A stretch of 64,000 nucleotides of DNA from Limihaloglobus sulfuriphilus (lineage in GTDB: Bacteria > Planctomycetota > Phycisphaerae > Sedimentisphaerales > Sedimentisphaeraceae). Shown here one piece after another: positions 8,201 to 16,854 of the stretch (positions are counted from its first letter, which is position 1; each line of letters begins with the position of its first letter). A program made the position numbers and the translations under genes. A model generated the notes under the pieces. The model did no database searches, was not told where the DNA came from, and was given only the letters and a program-made list of their open reading frames with translations. The DNA is taken from assembly GCF_001999965.1 (NCBI RefSeq), contig NZ_CP019646.1, positions 1,736,001 through 1,800,000 of the forward strand. The letters are read 5' to 3'.

Positions 8201-11200
8201 ATGGCTAAAAGAAATATAAATTCCCTCATTTTATCGGCTCCAGCTATTTGTCTGCTATTGTTCTTTACAACTGCCTCCTGCATTGCGGTATTTGCAGAAA
8301 ACAAAATCTGGTGGGGTTATGAAGATGACAACTGGGATACAGCGGGTAACTGGGCGACTGAAGGCGTGCCGGGTTCTGCTGATCCGGTATTCATAGACCA
8401 TCGAGCCTCGGGTGAGTTTAAGTATCCTGTTATAACAGATGCAAATACCGATTCCAGATGCGCGGTACTGAAGCTCTCGCAGTACGGCACAGGCGGGCGG
8501 CTTGATGTTATCGGCGGCGTACTTGCTATTGAGAGCCTTGCCTATATCGGTGTCGGCGCAGCATACGAATGCCAGCTGAACGTCAGCGGCGGAGAGATGC
8601 TTGTCGGCACGCACATGTATGTGCCGTATGCCGGCGTAACGTCTGTTAATATAACCGGCGGTAAAGTAAGTGTTTCCGGTTCTCTGGTTTTTTGTCATCA
8701 AAGCGTCGCGGACGGCTTTATCAATCTGGCCCGCGGCACATTGGAAGCGGGGGCATTGCTCTGGAATACGGGCGAGACCCGGTTCGGACATATAAACATA
8801 GAAAACGGTAAGCTGATAATCAACAGTACAGCAGACCGAACCGGACAGCTTCAGGCTCTGATAGATTCCGGTAATATAACAGCTTACGGCTCGGGTTCAA
8901 CCCGTTATAACTGGGTAAGCCACCCCAAAGCGGCATTTAAAATCGAATATACCGGCACATCAACCGTACTTACCGCCGCGATTGAGGATGTTAATACGGC
9001 GTGGGATCCTTCGCCGGCAGACGGCGGCTGTGTTGATGTTACAGAGGGCAGCGCCAACCTGGCTTGGCTCTCTGGTGATAATACCCGCCAGGAAGCCGGG
9101 CATGATCTGTACCTGGGGGCATCGTACGAAGAAGTAAATATTGCAGAGACAGATTCACCTTGTTGGCAGGGCAGATTGGACAGCAGCAGTTTTGAAACCG
9201 GGCCGCTTGATTTCCGTAGCGGCTACTACTGGCGTGTTGATCAGATTGACACCGCCGGAGAGGTGCACAGGGGTGATGTCTGGAGTTTTACTACTTTGCC
9301 TTCCCGAAGACAGGCGAAGGAGCTTTTCCCGCCGGATAACGGACTTTTAGGCGAATCGCTGATAAACGATCCGAATACAAAGATTTCATGGCAGAGCGGA
9401 GAAGATGCCGTAACACACAAAATCTATTTTGGAACCTGTTATGATACAGTAAGCGAAGCAGAGAACGATTGCCTTATTACCTTTAAAGGAAACATTGATG
9501 AGCCGGCACGGGAATTTTCTCCGGGAGCACTGCAAAAGGGATCAGAGTATTTCTGGCGTGTTGATGAAATCGACCATAACGGTGGGCTGACAAAAGGAGA
9601 AGTCTGGTCTTTCTGGGCAGGTTACGATGTTCACAATACCAGAGTCGCATCCCAGGGATTCAATGCCTGGTACAAGGTTGATCCGGATAAGGCCTGGGTC
9701 GAGCAGCAGGCGGAGATCGCACTTGAGATGGGGTGTGAAATATATAAATTTCAGTTGAAACCTGATAAAAATGAGAATTATGAAGATGGCACAGCAGAGC
9801 CGCAGACCGCCGACACCGCCGAGGTAACAAGTCTGCTGACAAGGGTTCAGAATGTCCCTGTCTGGCAGAGAGTACTTGATATGCCTTTTCGATATACCTT
9901 GATATGGGCTTATCCTGTTTCCGGTTTAAACCTTCATGACGGGTATTCCCAAGAGGAGGCCCAGGCGGAATATCAGGAGCTCTACGACCTGACCATATAC
10001 CTGCTGCTGGAATATCAGAATACCAACCGTTCTTTCATGCTGGGCAACTGGGAGGGGGACTGGCACCTGCTTGAGGGTTATGATGATACGGTTGAGCCGC
10101 GTCCGGAGATGATTGAAACGATGAAACTGTGGTTTGCCAACAGGCAGGCGGCGGTAAAGGATGCCAGGAATTCCCTCCCGCAGATACAGGGCGTAAACGT
10201 ATATCATTATGTTGAAATGAATAAAGTTCAATCCGCTATTGACGGTGTTGTCGGAGAGGGTGCTTACCGTCTGGTAAATACTGTTCTGCCCTATATAACT
10301 GTTGATGCGGTATCATATTCGGCGCGTAATGCGACGCATTTTATCAGCGAGATGCCAGAGCGTCTTTATACGCACCTTGATTATATCGAATCAAACGCAA
10401 ACTTTACAGGTTGCTGGCCGTTTGAAAAGGCTGTTTTTATTGGTGAATACGGCACCGGCACTGTCAGTGAAAACGTACTTGCTATAAAGGCTGCCTCTAA
10501 CTGGGGCTGTCCGTTTATACTGTACTGGTCGATATATGCAACCGAGCCGAGATTTGACTTTTATTTTGTCGGGCCGGACGGGTCAAATACGGAACAATAC
10601 GATCTGCATCAGCAGATACTTTCTAAAATCAACGCCCAAAAGGAAATATACAATATATATCTGAATAGGAACCCCTATGAGTCATGCCTGGAATCTCTCA
10701 TGAACCAGTTTGATCGGATCAGCGTTTCCGGCTTGATGTCTTATATTGTCAATTCTGACGCTTCAAAAATCGCCATCGGCAGCCGCGAATTTCTGCGAAA
10801 TCTTTTCATAGCTCTGCTGCACACAAACGATGAAACAACCGCTCAGTTTTCTGATATGCTTGACCAGATAGATGACTCGACGATAACCAGATGGCAGGCC
10901 ATTGAGCTGATAATGAACGGGTCTGAATTCAGAGATTTGATAACAGATGCTCAGTTTGCAAGGTATCTCTGCGAGAATGTCCTACTTGTAGAGCCGGAAA
11001 ATGTTGACCCTGAAGATCTTACGGCAGTTGAGCAGCGTCTCGAATCAGAATCAAGATTTGCCCTCTGGCAGGAGTTTTTAAATGATAGCAGGGGCTGCAT
11101 GAACGCGATTCGCAGACGATACAGTAACCGCAGCTCGAATTACATTGACTGGCAGTACAGCTACGGCGTAACCGATGCCGCGAAATCCAGGTATCTGCCC

Positions 11201-11428
11201 AGTTTGAAACGTTTCTGGTGTCGGCTGTCAGAGCCGGGAAGTTATACTGCGGATTTTGACGGGAACTGTGCCGTTGATATAGCGGATTTCCAGATATTGG
11301 CCCAAAACTGGATAAGCGGGCCGCGGGATTATTTGCCGGGCGATATCAACGGCAGCGGAAATGTCGATTTCCACGATTTTGAAATTTTGTCTCAATATTG
11401 GCTTGCAGCTTCAGTTACTGGTGAATAA
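8201..11428 (+). CDS. secreted multidomain candidate glycoside hydrolase with dockerin-like C-terminus
   Basis: A 1075-residue exported protein (signal to about 31). It has the shared WWGYEDDNWD module (about 33-260) and two Fn3-like modules (about 268-366 and 367-473). The barrel-like domain at about 474-800 is homologous to the proteins at 12811-14109 and 14106-15320. Conserved stretches are GNWEGDW (about 614), YHYVEMN (about 668), FIGEYG (about 745) and NWGCPFILYW (about 767). The two Glu in VEMN and GEYG fit an acid/base and nucleophile pair on strands 4 and 7 of a clan GH-A-like barrel, by inference only. About 835-920 resembles DUF4214 (REFLRNLFIALL). The end (about 1017-1075) is a dockerin-like pair (DFDGNCAVDIADFQILAQNW; DINGSGNVDFHDFEILSQYWL). 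It sits 45 bp after the GH99-like gene. Confidence 0.75.
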   Translation: MAKRNINSLILSAPAICLLLFFTTASCIAVFAENKIWWGYEDDNWDTAGNWATEGVPGSADPVFIDHRASGEFKYPVITDANTDSRCAVLKLSQYGTGGRLDVIGGVLAIESLAYIGVGAAYECQLNVSGGEMLVGTHMYVPYAGVTSVNITGGKVSVSGSLVFCHQSVADGFINLARGTLEAGALLWNTGETRFGHINIENGKLIINSTADRTGQLQALIDSGNITAYGSGSTRYNWVSHPKAAFKIEYTGTSTVLTAAIEDVNTAWDPSPADGGCVDVTEGSANLAWLSGDNTRQEAGHDLYLGASYEEVNIAETDSPCWQGRLDSSSFETGPLDFRSGYYWRVDQIDTAGEVHRGDVWSFTTLPSRRQAKELFPPDNGLLGESLINDPNTKISWQSGEDAVTHKIYFGTCYDTVSEAENDCLITFKGNIDEPAREFSPGALQKGSEYFWRVDEIDHNGGLTKGEVWSFWAGYDVHNTRVASQGFNAWYKVDPDKAWVEQQAEIALEMGCEIYKFQLKPDKNENYEDGTAEPQTADTAEVTSLLTRVQNVPVWQRVLDMPFRYTLIWAYPVSGLNLHDGYSQEEAQAEYQELYDLTIYLLLEYQNTNRSFMLGNWEGDWHLLEGYDDTVEPRPEMIETMKLWFANRQAAVKDARNSLPQIQGVNVYHYVEMNKVQSAIDGVVGEGAYRLVNTVLPYITVDAVSYSARNATHFISEMPERLYTHLDYIESNANFTGCWPFEKAVFIGEYGTGTVSENVLAIKAASNWGCPFILYWSIYATEPRFDFYFVGPDGSNTEQYDLHQQILSKINAQKEIYNIYLNRNPYESCLESLMNQFDRISVSGLMSYIVNSDASKIAIGSREFLRNLFIALLHTNDETTAQFSDMLDQIDDSTITRWQAIELIMNGSEFRDLITDAQFARYLCENVLLVEPENVDPEDLTAVEQRLESESRFALWQEFLNDSRGCMNAIRRRYSNRSSNYIDWQYSYGVTDAAKSRYLPSLKRFWCRLSEPGSYTADFDGNCAVDIADFQILAQNWISGPRDYLPGDINGSGNVDFHDFEILSQYWLAASVTGE

Positions 11429-11462
11429 TTCGGGTATTATTTGCAATATGAACATTATTTTA

Positions 11463-11490
11463 TTGCATTTTACCCAAATAGTCATATAAT
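11463..11490 (+). promoter_or_regulatory. sigma-70-like promoter for the regulator gene
   Basis: TTGCAT at 11463-11468, a 16-bp spacer and a perfect TATAAT at 11485-11490 lie in the 145-bp gap before the regulator ATG at 11574. This suggests the regulator can be transcribed separately from the upstream operon. The leader would be about 75 nt. Confidence 0.55.
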
Positions 11491-11573
11491 TAAGAGCTGT
11501 AAGTTATTGTGTGAAATAAAAATATTAAAGATTAGATCAACACCTTATCCTTATTTGAGACAGCAAAATACAT

Positions 11574-12794
11574 ATGAAAAAGACAGTGGATTTCGACAAA
11601 TTAGATTTATCAATGAAGCTTGACCGCGGCAGGGGCAAAACCCAGCCTCTATACAAGCAGATTCAGAATCATCTTAAAGAGCAGATCAAGGGCGGCAAGA
11701 TTCCGGTTGGCTCCCACCTTCCTTCTATTTCAGAGATGGTCAAAAGGTGGAACGTTGATTACCAGACCATAAACATGGCTCTTGAGCGTTTGGGTGAAGC
11801 CGGATATCTCCGCCGTCAGCCCGGCAGGGGCAAGGGGCCTGTAGTATTACGCACAATGCAGCATGAGCACACAATAATGTTCATAAGACCCAATAATGAC
11901 TCGCTGTCTTTGGAAATTACAGAGGGGATATTAAAATTCACCCTGGAAAAAGGGGTTGAGTTCATTATTCAGGAAGCCATGAACTCGGATGAGAGTTATG
12001 TCCATATGCTCTCTCACACGATACCCAACGTTGAGGGTATCATTGTTTTGCCCGATGAGAAGCCCGAGTACTACAAAGCGGTAAAAGACGTTCTGGCTTC
12101 TGGCAAAAAAATTGTTTTCGTTGACAGATTTCTTGAAAACATACCCGTAAGTTCTGTGACACTTGATCACAAGGGCGGGGCGTTTCAGGCGACTAAACAT
12201 CTGCTTACCCGCCACGGACAGCCGGTATATTGCTTTGGCCTTAGGCCTTACAGCTCGTCAAAAGCTCGATATGAAGGCTGGGCTTGCGCTATGAGAGAGT
12301 ATCACTTCATAGATGTAGAATCGTATATAATTAAGGATCCCACTATAGATAATTGTTTTTCCGATGACGCTCAAAGAGATATAGATGCTTCCACTAAAAT
12401 AGCTTATAATTTTCTTAGCAAATCTGACAGCAGCCGCTTTAGCATTTTCTGTCCCACAGGTTTTGAAGTTGTGGGAATCTATCAGGCCGCTGACAAACTG
12501 AATCTTAAAATCGGCCGTGATGTGCATGTTGTAGGTTTTGGGGATCATCCTCTCTGCCGCAATCTGCATACGCCTCTGACCAGCGTTCTGCAGAAAAGCG
12601 AACAGGTTGGTTATGAAGCCGCTCATCTGCTGCTGATGGAACTTAACGGTTTGGTAAGCTCGCCCGTAAAGGGGATGCTGCCCGCCCAGCTTCAGATTCA
12701 TGAAAGCAGCGGCATCCCGCTTACAGCCGGCGGTAAGAGCACAAGTCAGTTTACTTATGAATCACGCAGGCAGATGAGTCTGGCATCTACGTAG
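11574..12794 (+). CDS. GntR-type HTH / LacI-type sensor hybrid transcription regulator (AraR-like)
   Basis: A 406-residue cytoplasmic regulator. Residues about 20-95 form a GntR winged helix (QPLYKQIQNHLKEQIKGG, PSISEMVKRWNVDYQTINMALERLGEAGYL). The rest is a LacI/GalR-type periplasmic-binding fold that would bind a sugar (VEGIIVLP, KIVFVDRFLE, YEGWACAMREY, DVHVVGFGDHPL, LTSVLQKSEQVGYEAAHLL). This architecture is that of the arabinose repressor AraR. It is placed exactly between the + strand arm (4001-11428) and the convergent minus-strand arm (24658-12811), ending 16 bp from the latter. It is thus the obvious candidate controller of both. The ATG has only a weak Shine-Dalgarno. It has its own promoter at 11463-11490. 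The ligand is unknown. Confidence 0.88.
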   Translation: MKKTVDFDKLDLSMKLDRGRGKTQPLYKQIQNHLKEQIKGGKIPVGSHLPSISEMVKRWNVDYQTINMALERLGEAGYLRRQPGRGKGPVVLRTMQHEHTIMFIRPNNDSLSLEITEGILKFTLEKGVEFIIQEAMNSDESYVHMLSHTIPNVEGIIVLPDEKPEYYKAVKDVLASGKKIVFVDRFLENIPVSSVTLDHKGGAFQATKHLLTRHGQPVYCFGLRPYSSSKARYEGWACAMREYHFIDVESYIIKDPTIDNCFSDDAQRDIDASTKIAYNFLSKSDSSRFSIFCPTGFEVVGIYQAADKLNLKIGRDVHVVGFGDHPLCRNLHTPLTSVLQKSEQVGYEAAHLLLMELNGLVSSPVKGMLPAQLQIHESSGIPLTAGGKSTSQFTYESRRQMSLAST

Positions 12795-12810
12795 TTCGGC
12801 AGACACGGCC

Positions 12811-14109
12811 TTACTCAGACAGCAGCCATTTGAGGGCTTCTTCTCTGAATTCTGCCTGTGTTGGGTTTCTCCTGAAATCGCTGCGGCAGCGGTCTATAAA
12901 ATCATTTGCCCGTCGATAGAAGTTCTTATGCACTAAATATGCCGGCTGTTTTTGATTATCTTTATCAATAAGTGCCAGTCCGCTTGGATTTGCGCCGCCC
13001 TCTTCTGATTCATTGTCATACATCTGCCAGTAAAGCGCAAACGGACAGCCCCACGACAGTGCCGCAGCAGAAGCCGTTCGGGTAAACTCTGCCTGCTGCT
13101 GTGCAGTAATAGATATTTTCTGGGAGCCTCTGTGAAAACGACGAAAGCCGTACTCGCCGATGAAAACCCTTTTATCCCATGGGTATTTTTTGTCTGTTGG
13201 CGGCATGTGCTTCTCGATAAAATCAAGAGCCTTGAGCAAAGAAGTTTTCATTGTTTCCTTTCTTTTTTCCATGGTCAGATTACCTTCCCAGAAACTGCCC
13301 AGAGAGCTGTAGCATGAAAAAGAGACAAGATCAACATTTACATACGGCAGCACACTGTTGGTGAGTGTCTTTTTGCCTTTTTTTATCGCATCTTCAACTA
13401 ATACCGTTTCCATGTAATGAAACACATCGACATTTTTATGCGGCGTATCACGCTTTGCGTTATCAACTGCAAGCTGGCGGGTGTTCATTCTCTCAATCAT
13501 TCCGTCAAAGGCCTTTTGGCTGATTTCCCTGTCGCGGCTGTACGGCTCTCCCATTATCGCCCAGTCGCCTTCCCAGTGACCCAGGAAAAATGTCTTGCCG
13601 GAATTGTCAAACTCTGTCAGCAGATAGCATGTCAGGTCGTAAATCTGCTGATATTCATCAATACGCTGGCTTTCACTGTAGCCCTGCGCCCAGTCGTAAT
13701 GCGGTTTCCACTCTCCATCTTCAATCGGAGAGCAGTGTGCCCAGAAAAAGTAGTAATCAAAAGGCATCCGCAAGACTTTCCTGTATGAAGGCTCCTTGTC
13801 AAGAAGCGATGTAAATGAATTTATGTCCGTATTTTGCGGCAGCATGTAATGATCTGAATAATCTGAATCTATCAGAATCTTTAATATATTTGAACCCATT
13901 TCTTCGATCTGCATAGCCGTCTCGACAAGGCGTGTTTCTTCGGTGAACTGATATTTCGGCTGAAAAGTCTGGGTGCCGAGAACATAATTAAACGGAGGAT
14001 AGGTTTCTTCGGCGAAACTATAACCAATTTGCCAAAGAAGAAAGACCAGGGTTAAAGTCATCAAATTATGTGTGTAAATTTTTAATGTCACTGTTTGCCT
14101 TTCAATCAT
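12811..14109 (-). CDS. candidate secreted glycoside hydrolase, family related to 8201-11428
   Basis: A 432-residue protein with a hydrophobic N-terminus (about 16-32, NLMTLTLVFLLWQIGYSFA), read as a signal peptide. The true start could be M17. The rest is one barrel-like domain homologous over its length to the proteins at 14106-15320 and 8201-11428. Conserved sites are GHWEGDW with E180, HYMET with E234, FIGEYG with E319, and WGCPFALYWQMYDNE near 350. E234 and E319 are the inferred catalytic pair. I do not recognise a CAZy family. The ATG overlaps the stop of the upstream gene (ATGA), so the two are translationally coupled. It is the last gene of the minus-strand operon and converges on the regulator with no clear terminator in the 16-bp gap. 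Confidence 0.75.
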   Translation of the reverse strand: MIERQTVTLKIYTHNLMTLTLVFLLWQIGYSFAEETYPPFNYVLGTQTFQPKYQFTEETRLVETAMQIEEMGSNILKILIDSDYSDHYMLPQNTDINSFTSLLDKEPSYRKVLRMPFDYYFFWAHCSPIEDGEWKPHYDWAQGYSESQRIDEYQQIYDLTCYLLTEFDNSGKTFFLGHWEGDWAIMGEPYSRDREISQKAFDGMIERMNTRQLAVDNAKRDTPHKNVDVFHYMETVLVEDAIKKGKKTLTNSVLPYVNVDLVSFSCYSSLGSFWEGNLTMEKRKETMKTSLLKALDFIEKHMPPTDKKYPWDKRVFIGEYGFRRFHRGSQKISITAQQQAEFTRTASAAALSWGCPFALYWQMYDNESEEGGANPSGLALIDKDNQKQPAYLVHKNFYRRANDFIDRCRSDFRRNPTQAEFREEALKWLLSE

Positions 14110-15320
14110 TTTTCGTTTTTATTTAGCCAGTCCAATAACACCTTTCGATACTCGCTGCCGGACGGGTTTCGTGCGTGTTCTGCTCTGTATGATTTTACAA
14201 ACTCTCTGCCGCGTTTCAACAGATTCTCGTGCGTAAAATAAACCGGCTGTTTCACTCCCTTGTTGTCTATCATCCAGAAACCGTAACCTAAATAGTCAGA
14301 GCTTGGGTGGTCTATTGTGTTGCAGTACATCTCCCAGTAAAGAACAAACGGACAGCCCCATTTGAGAGCGGCCTTAATCACTGTCCTTGCGAACTGGTCC
14401 TGAATCTGCGGCTGTTTGACATGTTCAAGGGCAAATCCGTATTCGCCGATGAAAACCCGCCTGCCGGGAACGTCTTTTGCCGGAAGTTTGCTTTCTATAT
14501 AATCCATCGCCTCCAGAAGCAGCTTCTTCATCTTGGTTTTGCGCTCGTCCATTGAGAGAGACGCATCATGAAACGGATAGAGCGAATCATAGCATGAAAA
14601 TGATACGTAATCCACGTTTGAATGCGGCAGGACGTTGTTTGTAAGTGTCTTGCCGCCTTTGACAGCCTTTTGAACCATGTTGACTTCAGTGTATGTGTAG
14701 ATATAGACATTTTCGTGCGGTATATCTCTCTGGGCATCTTCAACGGCTTTCTGTTTTATGTTTAGCCAGTCAATCATTCCCTCAACCGCTGTGTCACTGG
14801 GGTCTATTTTGGGGCTGTAAGGCGGATCTATCAAAGACCAGTCGCCTTCCCAGTGGCCAAAATAAAAACTCTTGCCGGTTTTATTGTATTCCCGCAGCAG
14901 GTATGCGCTCAAATCATAGAAATTATCGTACATCGCAGCCTTCTCTTCCTCTGAGAGACCGTCTTTGAAATTGATCTTAGGAGATGAGACATAAGCCCAC
15001 AGAAAATAAAAGTCAAACGGCATATCAAAAACTCTGGAGTAATTCTGGTCATGTTTCACAAGTTCGGTCAGAGAAAGTTCACTGCCCCTTGGATGCTCAA
15101 GAGAAAATTTAATGATATTTGAGCCCATATCAAGAATTCTTTGTGCGGTTTCAATCAGAACGGGCTGGTCGGTAAACTGGTAATTAGCTCCAATTGTCTG
15201 TGTGCCGACAACATAATTAAACGGCTTTTGTTCGTTATGCCTTTGACTGCCGCAGCCGGAAAGCATTGCGGAAATGACAAGCATAGATACACTTACTCTG
15301 ACAGCAGTAATTTTACTCAT
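14106..15320 (-). CDS. lipoprotein candidate glycoside hydrolase, family related to 8201-11428
   Basis: Start chosen at 15320: AGGAAAAACT lies directly before that ATG, and the product then begins MSKITAVRV with a lipobox LSGC at residue 23, giving a membrane-anchored lipoprotein of 404 residues. A longer frame to 15398 would overlap the upstream sulfatase and hide the signal. The mature part parallels the 12811-14109 protein, with GTQTIGANYQF, GHWEGDW (E158), YTYTEVN (E212), FIGEYGF (E293) and KWGCPFVLYWEMY. The gap to the sulfatase upstream is 23 bp, and the next gene starts inside its stop codon. Two neighbouring copies, one lipidated and one soluble, suggest a surface-bound and a periplasmic or extracellular version of the same activity. 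Confidence 0.78.
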   Translation of the reverse strand: MSKITAVRVSVSMLVISAMLSGCGSQRHNEQKPFNYVVGTQTIGANYQFTDQPVLIETAQRILDMGSNIIKFSLEHPRGSELSLTELVKHDQNYSRVFDMPFDFYFLWAYVSSPKINFKDGLSEEEKAAMYDNFYDLSAYLLREYNKTGKSFYFGHWEGDWSLIDPPYSPKIDPSDTAVEGMIDWLNIKQKAVEDAQRDIPHENVYIYTYTEVNMVQKAVKGGKTLTNNVLPHSNVDYVSFSCYDSLYPFHDASLSMDERKTKMKKLLLEAMDYIESKLPAKDVPGRRVFIGEYGFALEHVKQPQIQDQFARTVIKAALKWGCPFVLYWEMYCNTIDHPSSDYLGYGFWMIDNKGVKQPVYFTHENLLKRGREFVKSYRAEHARNPSGSEYRKVLLDWLNKNEK

Positions 15321-15343
15321 AGTTTTTCCTGATATAAAAATGA

Positions 15344-16840
15344 TTAAACCCAGGGCTTGTAGTGATCGCCCTTGAGTCTGGGCGTATTTTTGTCCCATTC
15401 AAGGAGCTTTTGTCTTAGATTTTTTGCTATGGCGCTTTTTCCGGCTGTTTTAGCCAGATTGTTTGTCTGATACGGGTCTTTTTCCATATCAAAAAACAAG
15501 TATTCGTCTTCCATAATGGCAGTGTCATCTTCGGATACCAAAGCCCCATAAAGGTGTTTTGGGGTTCGTATTCCGGCCTCGCGGTATGGTGTCTCAATGA
15601 AAGCGTAATCCTGCTCCAGAGAGTCTGTCTCACCGCGAAGCAAAGGCGCGAGGTTCTGCCCCTGGACGGTCTCGGGGATTTTCTCACCGCAGAGCGAAAG
15701 CAGCGTAGGCATCACATCCACCAGTGAGGCGACCTGTTTTTTGTTGACCGATGCCTTTTTTATGACTGCCGGCCATCTGAATATCATTGGAATCCGTACG
15801 GCCTCGTCGTATAGGCGGGCCTTGTTCCATAAATGGTGACTGCCTAATAAGTCTCCATGGTCCGCGGCGAAAAGAATAATTGTATTATCTTCAACCCCCT
15901 CGGCTTTTAGCGTGCTCATCAGCTCTCCGATGAGATCGTCAACCCATGTAACAGCCCCGTAATACAGTGCTGTCAGCTCGCGAAGCGAAAAGTCGGGCGG
16001 TAAATCATCATTGCCCGATTTTCTGTATCTTGGCAGGCCGCCGGTGTAAATTCCAAACCATCTCCGGTCATACGCTATCCGGCCGTCCTTTAATACATTT
16101 TTGCGAAGCGGCACCTTTTCAGGTTTGTACATCTGAGTGTATTTTTCGGGCACATCATGAAAAATCGGCATATGCGGAGAAAGAATATTATAGTAAAGAA
16201 AGAACGGCTCGTTTTTGTTTTCTTTTACATAACTCTTAACACTTTCCAGGTCGGCGTACTGATTGAGGTATTTGCCGCCCATTTCCGATTTGCGGCCTTC
16301 TGTGAGAACTTCATCAAAACCTAAGAGCGTCGGCTTTGTGTCAATGTGCCATTTACCAACCTCTGCGGTCTTGTAGCCGCTTTTCTTTAAGACTTCGGCA
16401 AGTGTGATATCGGGAAATTTCAGGCGGTCATTCCTTCCGTAGAGCCCATCTGAGCCAAGCCCTTTGGTCATCTCATTTGCTCGTGCTCCTACGCAGGTGC
16501 GGCAGTACTGGCCCGAGAGCAGATTTGACCTTCCGGGAACACATGTAGGGCTGTTTGAAACGGCGGTTTCAAATCGCAGGCCGCTCTCTGCCAGCCTGTC
16601 AATATTAGGCGTTTTCACGAACCTGTTGCCATAACAACCCAGGGAAAAACTCCGCATCTGATCGCTGAATATAATAATTATGTTTGGCTTCTTGTCAGTG
16701 CTGCCGTTCTGCGTTTGGTTTGTCGCCGTTTGTGCTGCATTATTTCGTGCTAATACTGTGGTATTTCCCGCGGCCAGTGCGGCGACGGAGAACGACATGG
16801 AAGCCAGAAAATCACGTCTGTTTGTCTTTGCGTTATTCAT
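15344..16840 (-). CDS. Tat-exported S1 sulfatase
   Basis: A 498-residue sulfatase with a twin-arginine signal (NRRDFLASMSFSVAALAAG). The metal-site strand PNIIIIFSDQMR is at 52-63, and the formylglycine motif is C100-V-P-G-R104. The second metal site is AADHGDLLGSHHLWNK. It resembles the 4001-5497 sulfatase over its length, including the less common single-Asp SDQ in place of the usual DD, so the two probably act on related linkages. It lies in the middle of the minus operon, 14 bp after the acetylesterase and 23 bp before the lipoprotein. Substrate position is unknown. Confidence 0.93.
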   Translation of the reverse strand: MNNAKTNRRDFLASMSFSVAALAAGNTTVLARNNAAQTATNQTQNGSTDKKPNIIIIFSDQMRSFSLGCYGNRFVKTPNIDRLAESGLRFETAVSNSPTCVPGRSNLLSGQYCRTCVGARANEMTKGLGSDGLYGRNDRLKFPDITLAEVLKKSGYKTAEVGKWHIDTKPTLLGFDEVLTEGRKSEMGGKYLNQYADLESVKSYVKENKNEPFFLYYNILSPHMPIFHDVPEKYTQMYKPEKVPLRKNVLKDGRIAYDRRWFGIYTGGLPRYRKSGNDDLPPDFSLRELTALYYGAVTWVDDLIGELMSTLKAEGVEDNTIILFAADHGDLLGSHHLWNKARLYDEAVRIPMIFRWPAVIKKASVNKKQVASLVDVMPTLLSLCGEKIPETVQGQNLAPLLRGETDSLEQDYAFIETPYREAGIRTPKHLYGALVSEDDTAIMEDEYLFFDMEKDPYQTNNLAKTAGKSAIAKNLRQKLLEWDKNTPRLKGDHYKPWV

Positions 16841-16854
16841 AAAAAATACTGTTT

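Noticed and set aside
11441-11623. 60-codon open frame between the 8201 gene and the regulator
   Set aside because: It overlaps the regulator promoter and start in another frame and has no recognisable signal.
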